Made by a program: the position numbers and the translations under genes
Assembly (NCBI GenBank): GCA_003427395.1
Contig: BFEA01000005.1
Coordinates: 4,157,269-4,221,268 of the forward strand
Reading direction: 5' to 3'
DNA from: Chara braunii
Taxonomy: Eukaryota > Streptophyta > Charophyceae > Charales > Characeae
Length of the DNA: 64,000 bases
Shown here: positions 11,585 to 23,290 of the stretch, in pieces
How the letters are laid out: every line of letters begins with the position of its first letter
Position numbering within the stretch: the stretch's first letter is position 1
The notes under the pieces: generated by a model
Told to the model about the DNA's origin: nothing
Seen by the model: the letters and a program-made list of their open reading frames with translations, nothing else
Database searches by the model: none

Positions 11585-11922
11585 AACGCAATGAATATGA
11601 GCGGGAGCGATATACAGAAAACCAGATTGCGAAATCAAGCTGAAGTCCAGATATTCATGCACCAAGTAGATAGCACAAAAACACCAAGATTTCATCCACA
11701 TAAGAGCGATACTGCAGGTTCGTGAGCTAATGTTCAAGCCCTCAGATCATACAAGCACACCATCCAATGCCGCTTCTACCATCTAGCGCACAACGCCCAA
11801 CCTACACTACTCAGTCTATCTATGCCTATCTACGTTCATGCAACTAGATCACATCGGAGTGGAAGACCAATGTACAAGACGACATCACCAATCTGACGAC
11901 GATCAACATAATTTAAGTATGT
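11585..11922 (+). repeat. Exon-like diverged module 4 with GTATGT donor-like end
   Basis: It is preceded by a short (AAT)n at 11550-11587. It then has ATACAGAAAACCAGATTGCG, CGCACAACGCCCAACCTAC, ATCGGAGTGGAAGACCAATG and a GTATGTTCTCTCTC at 11917. The base before the donor is AA instead of AG. Confidence 0.35.
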
Positions 11923-11985
11923 TCTCTCTCTTTCCCTCGCCCTATCCTTTTTCCGTTCGAACATAGCCAACTTCGTAAATTGCTA

Positions 11986-11987
11986 TG

Positions 11988-12041
<54 letters not shown>

Positions 12042-12116
12042 ATAATACTGACAATAATAATAATAATAGTAAAGTAATAATAATACTAATAAAGCATAAT
12101 AATAAATAATAATAAC
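11986..12116. repeat. (AAT)n microsatellite, degenerate at the 3' side
   Basis: A clean AAT run to about 12037, then AAT words broken by CACTT, CTGAC and AAAG. 12130-13203 is CT-rich and otherwise shows nothing I can identify; ORFs there are Ser/Pro/Leu-biased and unconvincing. Confidence 0.9.
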
Positions 12117-13211
12117 ACTGAATGTACACGAGGTATGTTGTGTTCAGGGAAATCACATCAATCCCCTGCGTCGCCTATCGGCTTTAGTCTCGTCAATGTG
12201 AGTTAGACCTTTTCTCTCTCACTCCCTTTCTTTCTCCCTTTCTCTCTTTCACGCACACACATACGCATACCGCCCTCGTTTTTCTTTTTCTTCCCCCTTC
12301 TTGATTATTTCCTTCCTTTTCTCACAGACGCGCCTTAAGTTACATCCACGCAAATATTCATGCTCTCCCCACTTCGCTCTCTTTCGACTCTACAATCATC
12401 GTGATCACACAATTCTTCTCATGCGGTCGCTCTTTTTATCCCTCTGATCACGTTTGTCTACCCCCCCCTTTTATCTGGTCAAGATAATGAATGTATACAA
12501 GATATGTTTTCGGCCTGATGCAGCCAAAGTGTGAGAGTGTTGTACGCAGGGGGGTGGAAATCATCACCATTCCCTCTCGTGACAGCCTCTTTCATCTTTC
12601 TCCGACTACACCTCCTTGCGATCCTACTATCGTGCTTCCCTTATTTCGTCTTCCTCCTCCTCGTACTCCTCCCTCCTTCTTCATGACCCGCCTCTCTTCG
12701 TGTTCACTCGTACCTCCATGGCACATGCTTTGCCTATTTTGTTGCCATGCTCTTTTGCCTCCACGCTCACTTGCGTGCGCTCACTCATGCTCGTGACAGA
12801 GCTCTCGTTGCCGCTCACGTTTGATGCCTATGTTCTGAGTGTGTTCCCATTTTTATTCTAGTTTGTGCTTGCTAGTTCTTCCGTGTGCACACATGACATA
12901 CCTTTCGTTCCCATCCGTGTGAATCTGGATGTGTTCGTCGTCGGGGTGCATATATTTTGTTATGCCAATCTTGTTGCCCAGTCCGTCCAATTAATCAGGC
13001 CAGTTTTTATGTTTTTGCCAAGGAGCCCGTTAAAAGTCGATCCCCCATAAGCCACCATTATCATTAAGGAATCTGTATTTTAATTCAGTGCAGATTCATT
13101 TTCAAGTTCAATAATAATAATAATACTGATAGTTCAAAACTGTGAAATATATTCGTTCTTATATTCCGTATCTCACTGGCCGTAGTAGAAGTACTGAGGC
13201 ATGGTTACGTG

Positions 13212-13573
13212 TTGTGTAACACACCGAACATGCTCGGAGCTTTTTCGAACGTCCGAACATGTTCGAGTGTTCGGCCGAACGCCACCCGAACGTGTTCGGC
13301 CGAACATATTAAAAAAAAATAAAAAATAAAAAAATTATTTTTTTATTTTTAACACGAGTTTGGTTACAAATTTGACCATACCTCCAAGGCCAAAGTTGTT
13401 TGTATTATTATTTTACATAACATATATTTTTTTCATATGTTTTGGAGAAGTTTTTTGTTTTTTATGTTGTTTTAAATATTTTTATGTTCGCGTACGGAGA
13501 GTTTCGGCGCTCGTTCGCGTTCGGTCCTGAACGTTCGGGCTCGGTCACCGAACGTGAACACGATGCTACACAG
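13212..13573. mobile_element. 362-bp hAT-type MITE with 8-bp target duplication
   Basis: GTTACGTG at 13204-13211 is repeated at 13574-13581. Between them the element begins TTGTGTAACA and, on the other strand, CTGTGTAGCA (imperfect TIR of about 10 bp). Subterminal parts are full of CCGAAC/GTTCGG words (for example GTTCGGCCGAAC), the middle is A/T-rich, and no ORF is present. An 8-bp duplication and clustered subterminal motifs are typical of non-autonomous hAT elements in plants. The borders are fixed by the duplication. Confidence 0.85.
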
Positions 13574-13752
13574 GTTACGTGCATGCCTTGGATTCGCCTT
13601 GCTTTCAATCTTATTTAATTTTCATTTGGTTTCGGAGTGTCGAGCTTTGCACGTAACTTATGCTTGGCATATCTTCGCAAATCCTAGCGGAAGATTCATT
13701 CGATTTTGCTCATCCTATCGATGGAAGTAGCGTGATATCCCATCACACGAGC

Positions 13753-13754
<2 letters not shown>

Positions 13755-13802
<48 letters not shown>
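13755..13802. repeat. (CA)n microsatellite
   Basis: About 24 CA units. An ORF reading through it gives His-Thr repeats and is not supported. Confidence 0.95.
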
Positions 13803-13804
<2 letters not shown>

Positions 13805-14275
13805 GCAAATGGAAGTCCCGCAAGCGAGCGGAAGCGAAGGCGCGACGGAAGTGGACGCAAATGGTAGTGTATTTTTTCCAGGTTGTAGTGGGAGATTCAT
13901 TCGACTTTGCTTTCTTTTCTAGGTCAAAGTACGATGAGGCTGGTAATGATGTTGAAACTTACCCGTTCTTTCTCCCGCTCCCTCGTCGTCGTTGTCTGCT
14001 GGTTACTTCCTTACTGAGTCGTGACGTTTCCTTTCCGGGCCGCAATATGATCCGCTACGGTGAGTAGTATCTCAAGATCACACTGCGGGGAACACGATCA
14101 ATACAAACGCAACTCCCCGGGGCGCAGGCCAGGCCACCTTTGCCACCTCAGCATGTCGTCACTTGGATTACAAGGATCACAGCGCCCTCACATACAAAAT
14201 CTCAAAATCCACACCCGAAATTCCACTATCACAGGCAACCAGAGGAGGTAAGTTGCTTCCTCCTCTCGCTTACCC

Positions 14276-14277
14276 CT

Positions 14278-14352
<75 letters not shown>

Positions 14353-14353
14353 T
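14276..14353. repeat. (TTC)n-(ATT)n compound microsatellite
   Basis: About ten TTC units then about 16 ATT units. The preceding text has GAGGAGGTAAGTTGC at about 14243-14257, a donor-like site similar in setting to the exon-like modules, but the upstream landmarks are not clear. Confidence 0.9.
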
Positions 14354-14699
14354 TCTTCTATTCGCATACCCGCATCCCGCCTCGCGCTCGTCTTTCTACC
14401 TGCGCAAGCACTTCTCGCATTTCTCATTTCTTCTGGCCGCGTTTTTTTCCTCCTTCTTCTGCGCATCAAACCCCGCCAGCTAACCTGCGCTTTTCTCTTT
14501 CCTCGTGCCACTCCCCGCTGTCTCTACTCCCCTCCTCACTATGGAATGCGCCACGCCCTCGATCACACCGCCCTGCCCGCGGCGAGGCTCGTTTGGTTGC
14601 AACCGGGGCAGGCGCTTACTATTGGCAACGATCGAATGAATCTGCCTCAGTATTGGGGGGAGATTCACCTATTCACTCGTGGCAAGTAAATCGAGAGAA

Positions 14700-17400
14700 T
14701 CAAAAAGAAAAGTAGGAAGAAAAAAAAGAAGAAAAAAAAGTTAACAAATCTCACTGTTAACCACCCTAACCTGCGAAGTGTCGGGTCCTACTGTACCCGG
14801 CTTTAACTAACGAATCTAACTTTAACTAATTCCCATCCTAAGGTCACGGTTTCGAGCCCTCGCTGTCCAAAGTCGTAATAAAAGTAGGACTTCCTAGCTC
14901 ATAGGCCGGGGCGATCTCGATCCCTATATCGGCTGTTTGACATTCTCCCCCGAGACCTATTGAGCTAGCTCACACTTCGAGTAGAAGTGGAGCAGCCCTG
15001 ATATTTATAGAGTGTTGGGTCTGCGTTTTCTGAGCCTGTACGTATGCATGCTTGCCTATCTTCACTCCTGACTTTGAGCCTTTCTAAGTGTTTGTCGGTT
15101 TGAAGGTGTGTATGACCCGCAAGGGTACTTGATACATCTGTTGACCCAAAGCGCCGGTACTTGCCTGCGACCACGGGGAGAACACTCACGTGGTGGGGAA
15201 AAACGCTCGCGATACTAAAATCAGCGAAAAACACTCAAGTAACAGGTAGGCCGGTATTACACCAAGTAGAGGTAGGTGTGCCGGTTACTTGAGGCCGAGC
15301 AGAAGTAGTTGTTACTTGGTGTAGTTGCGGCACGTTTCCATGGGTTGTCCCAGCCTCAATGGCCGAGGAATTCGTTTCACGGTGTCATGCCGAAAGGCTC
15401 TCATTGTTCACTCTTGACCACCCCTAGTATGGTAACTCGCGCTGGTACTGTGTCGAATGCAGATTCATGAGCAAATACCCTTGTATGGGTGTTTGCTCCG
15501 ACAGTCTTCCCGATCCCCATTAAACAACGTCCCCGTCGCTTGGGAATCTAAATGCAAACAAAGGCCTTCTGACGCGACAAGTTGTCAAAATCCAATTTTC
15601 TGGATGAAATTGCAATTTGAGGACCCTCACTGTCCTCCCTGGTGCGTCCATACTGCCAGGGTTTTAACCTACGTCTCCCACATATTCAAAAATTGTAATA
15701 CCAAAGAAAGATTATTCCATATGACTCAAAGTGACAATACTGGATCTGTACTACAGTTACGGAGGTCACCAAAGAAGATAATGATCGCCTCTCCCTCCAA
15801 GTTTATACTTTATTAGCCAGAATCTCGTTGGGTGCCCGAGGAGTAAGGAATCACGTTGAATGCCACTCTTTGGAAGCGGGTTTTAACCTAAGTCATATTT
15901 TACTGTCCCACCCGAAGTCTAATGCGAGGGGATTGGCGACCTTGGTCTCAACCCACCACAGTCGGTTGATCAGGCCGGATCTAAGGCCCACCGTTTTGTT
16001 ACTCTAACGGTGGTACCCGTATTGGTTATGCAATACATGATAAAATTCTCCTATCAAAATATCTAAACCTGACTCTTGATCCCTCCGATATCTACCTGAA
16101 CCGATACTATCATTAGGTAATCCCTCCCCTCAAGTTTTAGTCCCAGACCGTAATCGGAAGACCCGCTGCCTGATTATACTTAGTCAGCAGTCCACGCTGG
16201 GAGTTACGTCCCAACGATGCCAAATTTCCACCATAGGCTTGGTAATTTTAAGTCTCTCAGACCGACCTCCATAAGTGGATAAGCGATGATCTTTTAAAAA
16301 TATACATATGAAAATCAATTTGACCAAAAAAAAATTTTTCCCTCGTAAGTTGTCTTTTAATGGGTGAACAACCCCATTGATTGTATATATGAAAGAAACA
16401 ATATCAATAAGAATGATTCAACATGATTTTCATATTTGTCTCTGATCGAGGGGCATCGTCAGAGTCACTTAGGAGCCGTACCTTCTAGACCTCGATCACA
16501 AGCTGGACAGGCACACGTCTCGGAGATCTTTTTATATTCATAAAAAAATATAAAAGTATTTGTTTGACACCCTGTCTTGTCAGAAGGCAAAAAAAACATT
16601 CATTTCATTCATAACATACTTTTCCCCGACTCGCATGGTTTCTAAAATGCATCAAAATTTTTGATTTTTTCATACCCTTTTTTTCAGGGTCTTTTTCAGT
16701 AATAACCATATAAGACAAAGCATGAAAAAGACTGATCATAATTGCAAAACACTTTTCAGACTGTAAAAGTCATATTTCATTCTGTCATTCTTGAACACTT
16801 AGGCGTTTTTATGAGCATCCAAGTTCAAGATTTGACAACAAAACTGTTTTTCATATTTAAGATGCACATCTTATCCATCAAAACCAGACACTGGACCATC
16901 TCAGTTGTGAACGTGACAAGTGCTCATGTTTACCATGGGTATACCTCATAAATAAGTTAAGGACAAAGAAAACTCAACTAAATATAAAGTATAAGCCCAA
17001 ACCAATCCAGACTGAGGTACGAAGCCTTAGAACAAAAATGATTTACACATCTCATCTATCCTCAACTACTAGAGTACAAATGCCGAATCGGGAAATATAA
17101 AGAATACTACAAACTCGTTTAAACTTAACAAATGTGGACAATTGGAGCACACACTCTGCGACTGCCTAAAACACCCTATCTGAGACTTTATCTAAAAGAA
17201 GTAGATAACACACTCACCACATTTTTTTTTGTTACCCTTAATCACCAATATACAGTGTCTCTCCCGGAGATAAGAAAAACATAAGGATGCTATCTCAGAT
17301 GCTAGGGAGAGATCTCAAGGATCGTTTCACTTTTACTCTTCTAAAGTGAGTTCCAACTGCTCATACAATTGAACCCTGAACCCTTCCTTGGTTCTCTTAA
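14700..17400. other. No recognisable gene; A/T-rich low-information stretch
   Basis: This 2.7-kb stretch contains one open frame of 119 codons (15457-15816, plus) with no recognisable motif and several stops around it, plus A/T-rich parts at 16280-17000. No repeats matching the rest of the window were found by eye. It may be decayed transposon internal sequence of the minus-strand element that spans this side. Confidence 0.4.
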
Positions 17401-17407
17401 TCAGATT

Positions 17408-18904
17408 TCATTTTCTGTCGATGAGTCCATTGTTTTCATCGAGGTCGACCAACCCTTTAGCCCTATCTGTCTTAAGACCAGGACATTCATCTCTCCTGTG
17501 AACCTCCTTCATACAGTACCAACATAACTTCTTTTCTTCCTCCTTTGTCCTTTTTACAGATGATGGAAGACCCTGAGATGTCGTCCCGATTAACATTTCA
17601 AGATAAGATATTTTTTTATCCCGTTCCGTCCCGTTATCAGCCAACAGGGATCTTTCAGCATTTTCACCGTGCGGGGTGAAGGTTTCAACCACAACCTCCT
17701 TGTTTTGTTTACAATCAAGTTTTATCACTTTTGTTTCCTGTCTTGGTTCTTTCTCTTTGTCCTCCGCCTCCTTAATGTCTCCTGTTTCGACTTTCCCCTG
17801 AATGTCCATTTTGGACTACTTCAATGCTTCTTCCACCTCTTTCCATTTTTCTTTCCATTTCTCATTCTCTTGTTTCCTTTCACTCTTTTCAGACCCAATC
17901 GTCTTACCCTGCTCGCTGATCTTCACCTCCAGCTTACCAATCTCCTTCTCCAACCTTTCTCTTTCCATTTTCTTTATCTCCACTTCCTTGCTTTTGTTGT
18001 CAATGGCAGTGCTTAGTGCCTCTACCTTCCCTTTCAACTTCCCTTGTTCAACTTTTGCCTTCTCTACCTCATCTTTCAAATTTTTCACTTCTCTCTCCAT
18101 CCTTGTCCACTGCATATCCCTTTTATCTTACCTTGCCCTTAAACTCTGAATTTCTTTCAGAATTTTAGGGATGTGGCTTGCCACCCCCTGCGTGAGTAAC
18201 TTCGTATTTTCCTTCATCCTTGTCTTGCAGTTCCTGAATGGGGATTTTCAACTCCCATTTTCTTCCCTCTTCCATTTTTTTCAGCTTATCGGTCACTTCT
18301 GCTTCTCCTTCAAGGAGTCATTGACAATCTTCCCTGAGCATCTCATGCAGCCGGATTAATCTATTTACATCAGAGGCCAGTATGGAACCGACCACAATCT
18401 TAGAGAGCAGTACCTTTTTCAGTTTCAGGCTCCAGCGTGCGTCCAAAGACATCTCTTTTTCTCTTAACAGGACAACGGCTTGGTTCCTCCACTCTTTCTT
18501 GTTTTCTTCTCTCTTCTGTCTCTCTTCTTCTGTCAATCTCCTTGAGCCCTGTTCCTTTGGAGATTATTCTGAAGTAGCTGCTTCAGCATTTCCTATTGGT
18601 TCTGCCTCTTCTGCTCTATGTTGCACGCTGGACGCGGCCGGGTTCGGCCCACGCCGCGGCCGGCGGCCTAAGCCGGGCCCCCCCCGGCCACGGCCGAACG
18701 TGGCCGATAATTTCGGCCGATGCCGCGGCCGATCGGGGAGGGGGTTTGGGGGGCGGGGAACAGGTTTCAAGTCGGGGGGGGGTCCCCTACCTCGTCGCAA
18801 AAAAAAAAACATAGAAACTTAAAAAACGGGGAGGTGGATTTCGATGACTACCAAAAAAAAAAAAAAAAATAGAAAAAAAAAAAATCATTGATTGACTGTT
18901 TTTT

Positions 18905-18951
<47 letters not shown>

Positions 18952-18985
18952 GTGGGGGAGGGGTCCTCCCTCCACTCCACGGTGC

Positions 18986-19041
<56 letters not shown>

Positions 19042-19513
19042 CGCATCTCCTGCACGCTCCCGCGCAGCTCCCGCACACGCGCGCGCACCCACACCCACAC
19101 ACACACCCACACACACGCACGCGCACACACACACACACACACCAAAACGAGTATGGCAGTGTATATTTCCACGATGTAGCGCCAGATTCATTCGGTTTTT
19201 TTTTTACTTTTTTTTTTAATTATTTTAATTGATTATTTATTTTTTTATTTTTCTTTTTTTTTCTATTTTTACTTGTTTATTCATTTGTCCTCCCGCCGTT
19301 TATGCGATTGGTCCTTGCGAAGAGGTCGTGCTAATCAACCCTTTTTTTTTTTTTTTTTTTTTTAATTATATTAATTGATTGATTGATTGATTAGTGGGGA
19401 GGGGTGCCCCCCCCCTCCCCCAGATCACACACACACACACACATACACACATACTTGCACAAGGTTTAAAAACCCGTTTTTTCGTTTTTTTGTTTTTTTT
19501 TCCCGATTGATTA

Positions 19514-19553
<40 letters not shown>

Positions 19554-19588
19554 CTGGGGGAGGGGTCGGCCCCCCTACCCCCGCCCGA

Positions 19589-19624
<36 letters not shown>

Positions 19625-20776
19625 TTGCGCGGGGTTTCGAAGCTGTTTTTTTTTTTCTTTTTCTTTTTTCTGTTTTTTTTTTTTGTTACGCAATAGAAAA
19701 CAACAATGCCCCCCCCCAAAATATGGGCGTGTAGAGTTTTTTTAGCCCTACACGCCCATATATATATATATATTTTTTTTTCATGCGTTAGAAAAATAAA
19801 ATAAAAATTTTGCACCGAACTTGGCTGGTCGGCCGAGGCCGAACCTGGCCGATTTGGCCATCGGTCGAGGCCACGGCTGATTTCCCCCCCCCGGCCGCGG
19901 TCGGGCGTGCAACATAGCTTCTGCTCTCTCCTCACCATTTTTCTTTCCTTTCCCTTTTTTCACCTTTTCATTTCCTTTTCTCCCTTTTGGAGACGTGCCA
20001 TTACTTTCCACTTCCTTCTCAACACACTTCACCTTTCTTGGCGTTTTAACCCCCTTCATCGAGCCACTGCCATCCAGTGTACCTCTTCTTGCCTCATCAT
20101 TCCCTAGTTGAAGAGATGTGTCGCCTCCTTCGTTCTTCCTCTGGACCCTTTTGTCCATCCTCTCCCCTCTCTTTCCTATCCGCAACCTTTGTTCTTGAAG
20201 CGGTTGTCTTTTCTTCTGTTGCTGTACCTCCAGGGGATAGGCTTTTCTCATCTTAACAAGGAATCCTCCCCAGGTGTCTGATTTTTCTTTGACCCCTTTC
20301 ACTGCTTCGTATTCTCTTGGTATCACTCTTTTTAACACTTGCTCCAACTTCTCTTCTTCTCCCCATCTTCTATTTTCCGCACAAAGATTGATGCTATCCT
20401 AAAAATCTTCCAGGTTGGTTCCATCGAAGATGATGTCATCCTCGATCTCATCTCTCCTCAAGTCTCCGAATTCAGCCCAGATTCCAACCTTGAAAGTCAT
20501 TCACCCCAAACAATCTGTTGCCATATCCTCCATCACTTTTTTGCAGTCCCCAAGTCCTGTCACCTTTTGTAACATGGTTTGAGTACCCCAGTCCCTTCTG
20601 AAAGCATGTTCTTCAAATTTTCTCAGGAACAGCCTCACATTGTCCCCTCTTTTGTAGATCGGCATCCCTTGAGAATCCTTTGTCACCTGCTGCATCCTCT
20701 TTCGTCCTTCTCTCCCAGGAATTGTCCTCGAAGGACCCGCCACCCCTCCCTTCTGTGACATGACTGTCTGTCTCAC
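17408..20776 (-). pseudogene. gag type B: two capsid-like domains, coiled coil and zinc knuckle (interrupted)
   Basis: Read 20776 to 17408 on the minus strand. An N-terminal capsid-like domain (20690-20510) has NVRLFLRKFEEHAF and WGTQTMLQKV. A second (about 20440-20230) has WGEEEKLEQVLKRV and SDTWGGFLVKMRKAY. A Lys/Glu-rich linker follows, a coiled coil (18115-17816), and a CCHC zinc knuckle CWYCMKEVHRRDEC near 17510 (C-x2-C-x4-H-x4-C). A TIR element (18616-19917) splits the linker. Frames change at least twice (stop or shift near 20400 and within 17.8-18.5 kb). A homologous two-capsid gag lies at 41754-43402 on the plus strand. It begins 65 bp after the integrase stop, which is an unusual order. 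Nucleocapsid role inferred from the knuckle; non-functional. Confidence 0.65.
18616..19917. mobile_element. 1302-bp TIR element with 8-bp target duplication (hAT-like, non-autonomous)
   Basis: CTTCTGCT at 18608-18615 and again at 19918-19925 flank 13-bp perfect inverted ends, CTATGTTGCACGC (18616-18628) and GCGTGCAACATAG (19905-19917). Both ends continue into GGCCG-rich subterminal DNA. The interior is mostly simple repeats: ATTG runs (18909-18949, 19372-19393, 19504-19553), CT then GC (18992-19044), CA runs (19090-19142, 19428-19443, 19590-19621), homopolymers, and an inverted pair around 19720-19765 (GGGCGTGTAG/CTACACGCCC). No transposase frame. It sits inside gag B, so it postdates that element. 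Confidence 0.85.
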
Positions 20777-20840
20777 GGGTCACGCCTGCACACAGAAAAA
20801 GTTCTACAAGATCATCAGTTTTTTTTCCTTCCAGCTTTTA

Positions 20841-21725
20841 TTAACTCACATCTTGTCTCATCTTGAATTTCTTCAGCCTAGATCCCGAAATCCAATCTTT
20901 CATTGGTGTTCCATCCAGTTCTTCAAGTTCATAGGTTCCATTATTTCCCCGGCGTCTGACTCTGTAGGACCCCAACCATCTTTTGTCTAGTTTCATCGAC
21001 CATTGTTTCTTCAGTGACGAGTCGTACAACAGTACTATATCTCCGGCTTCTAATGATTCTTCTCGTACACGCGGAAGTTTATCCCATCTTTCTTTGTCCT
21101 TTTCACGACTGTCAGCCACTTTCTCCACTCCTAACTGAATCCTCTCTTCAGTGATACTGATTTGCCTAACTCTGATGTCAATTAAATCTTCAAGAGGCAT
21201 GTCATTCTCGAGGTTCTGTCTTCGTCAAGTCTTCACGAAACTTTCTATCGGAAAAGTGGCATGTCTTTTATACCACAAGGTTGTCGTGGCATAGCTCGTA
21301 GTCCTTTTGACCATGATGTTCTTAACAAAGAACACTGTTCGCAAGAACTTTGACCATAGTTTTGGTTTCCCGGCTGTCCACTTTACCAGCAAGTTAGTGA
21401 TGGTACTGTGTCCCCTTTCAACAGGTGCATTTGCTTGAGGGTATGCCTTAGTTGTTTATTTGGCAATAATCCCCAGATCGTCCAATAGCTCCTTCACTTC
21501 TCCACACGTAAATTCAGATCCCCTGTCCATTGTAAATGCCACCACGAAGGAATATCGGAGGTAGTAATCCTTGATGCATTCAGCCAAGACGGTTCCAGTC
21601 TTGGTCCAGATGACCTTCCCATCGACAAATCCTGTAAGGTTATCTCGGGCATCAAAGATATAAATATAGCCCTTGCTGTCGACGACCTTGCTCATTGCAT
21701 ACAAACCCCAAAATGGTGGCCTCTC
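20841..21725 (-). pseudogene. Ty3-type integrase core and C-terminal domain (broken)
   Basis: On the minus strand from 21704: a DARDNLTGFVDG segment, then FTMDRGSEFTCGEVK (second catalytic Asp, with the usual RGxEF context). After a stop near 21455 comes YPQANAPVERGHSTI, the third acidic residue region of DDE integrases. The frame 21200-20841 holds AGDIVLLYDSSL and LGSYRVRRRG, matching the GPY/F-like C-terminal module, followed by NGTYELEELDG. The N-terminal HHCC zinc domain is missing, because the RT frame runs into the core with an overlap of about 50 bp. Stops and frameshifts make it inactive. Family assignment firm, activity none. Confidence 0.85.
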
Positions 21726-22515
21726 TCATGCAGTACCTGGACTTAGCTCCGCTCGCCGTAAGGTTATACTCTTGGAACAGATGAAGCACTTTTCTGAAAT
21801 CATTGACATGATCCCAAACAAACTTCCTTATGTCAGGTGCAATCTCTTGTTCATTTTTCATCATTGGGCCTTTTACTGCAAGCTCATCGATATAAGGTTC
21901 AATAATTTGTGGACTGATCGGCTGCATAACCCCGACCATACTTCTTTGCACCATGGCTACCGCATGTGTCCATCCTTGGGGTGCCACGTTCATGTGGATC
22001 AGTCCTCTTGGAGTGTTCATCGCAGTTATTGGTCTATCGGTCGGATAAACTGGAAACTGGTCGTAACCAGAGTACAGGTCTATGAACGAGATAATAAATA
22101 TTCCTGCACATGCTTCAGAAAGTTGATCAGCGTTGGGAAGCCCTCCAACATCCATAACCGTCACAGCATTCAACCTCTGTAAATCTTACACCCACCTGAG
22201 TACCCCATTTGGCTTGATGAAGCAGAACCATAGTGAAGCATAGGGTCCGCTAGAAAAATATGCTAAGTGAGAGTCAATCTTTCCATCAAGGTATTCCACC
22301 ACCCTTCTCTGATCATCGGAATTTGGGTATCTGGCTCCTCTAATATTCCAAGGTTGATGTGGAACTGTGTGGATCCGGATCATCTCGATCTTGTCCACAT
22401 CCAACCTTCCTCTCTGCTCATCGTTAAAGACATAGACGCAGTGTTTCTCCTTCATTAAGTAGATCACTAACGCGTTTTCCTCTTTAGTCAAAAACTCAAT
22501 TTTTCCAATGATCAA
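21652..22515 (-). pseudogene. Ty3-type reverse transcriptase; catalytic YIDD altered to YIDE, RNase H lost
   Basis: Minus-strand frames 22515-22186 and 22173-21652 lie in the same phase and are separated by a single TAA near 22183. In order: PWNIRGARYPNSDDQRR, SLWFCFIKPNGVLRW, then after the stop LNAVTVMD, SFIDLYSGYDQFPV, ITAMNTPRGLIHMNVAPQG, and EPYIDELAVKG where the catalytic YxDD is expected. The second Asp is replaced by Glu. The connection domain ends at ILGFVCNEQGRR and is followed at once by integrase sequence, so RNase H and the integrase zinc domain (roughly 1 kb) are deleted. Clearly a dead Ty3/gypsy-type polymerase, part of the minus-strand element. Confidence 0.9.
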
Positions 22516-22639
22516 GTCTTTCTCAGTCTCTTCATTAATACGGCAGGACTCTGCTCCCTATTTCTCTCTTATTTGCCTTATCAATTCTCTCTCTTGTTCA
22601 TAGTATACTCTTTCTTAATGCGTTACTAAAACTGGAACT

Positions 22640-22900
22640 GAGTGTGTTTTTTTTGTTTACCGTCTTGTACCTCCTTTTTTCCCCTTGCTTGAGCCCACCT
22701 CTAAAAAATGTTGGCCGCAAGCTTGGGCATACGGTCCCTGCATTTTCTCCTCTCGAGGGGGCGGTCTGTATACCAATTTCATCCTCCCTCCTTCAGGGTA
22801 ATCATAGAGTTTGCCTGCCAATGTCCGAATTGCCTCAGGCTCCGCCATATCATAAGCGGATACCATGTACACTGCTTGGTCTATGTTGGCAAGACTTAGT
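22640..22900 (-). pseudogene. Pol linker segment between protease and RT
   Basis: The minus-strand frame 22872-22657 (AYDMAEPEAIRTLAG, DYPEGGRMKLVYRPP) has no stops and lies between protease and RT in the expected position. I do not recognise a domain. It is called a pol segment from position only. Confidence 0.4.
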
Positions 22901-22949
22901 GCTAACCCTTCACTTTCTTCTTCCTCATCTTCCTCATCAGATCCCCATT

Positions 22950-23290
22950 CTAATTTTTTTCTCCTATTTTCAAATTCCTCAAAAGTATATGACCCAGCAT
23001 TGAGTCGGTTCTTCGAGCTATGGACCCTATACTTCTACAGGTAATGACCTCGAAGTTCCCATAGGCAGGATTACATAGGATCACGAACATAGTCCCATCA
23101 CGCGTGTTCATGATGAGGGTCTCTGATCGTGATAAGAAGGACATTCCTAGTCATATGGGAAGATCCAGGTTAGGCATGATGTAAAAGCAGGAGCGGACTC
23201 TGACACTTCCTATTTCCACGACTACATTTGATGCAATACCAGTGTATCCTGATTTCCCACTAACCCCATTGAGATACCCAACCGCACCGA
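22950..23290 (-). pseudogene. Retroelement aspartic protease, C-terminal half (minus strand)
   Basis: Minus-strand reading gives SGYTGIASNVVVEIGSVRV then SCFYIMPNLDLPI, and after a stop MSFLSRSETLIMNTRDGTMF. This pattern (beta strands, a pLD-ILLGxxFL-like segment, DGT) is the second half of a retropepsin. The active-site half is absent from this strand; it is found on the opposite strand directly next to it (23290-23575). Confidence 0.65.

Noticed and set aside
15457-15816. 119-codon plus-strand ORF as a gene
   Set aside because: No recognisable motif, no homologous copy in the window, and no start or splice context that distinguishes it from chance.
18564-19232. Ser/Leu, Thr/His and Asn-Gln-Ser-Ile repeat ORFs
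   Set aside because: They lie in microsatellites inside the 1302-bp TIR element.
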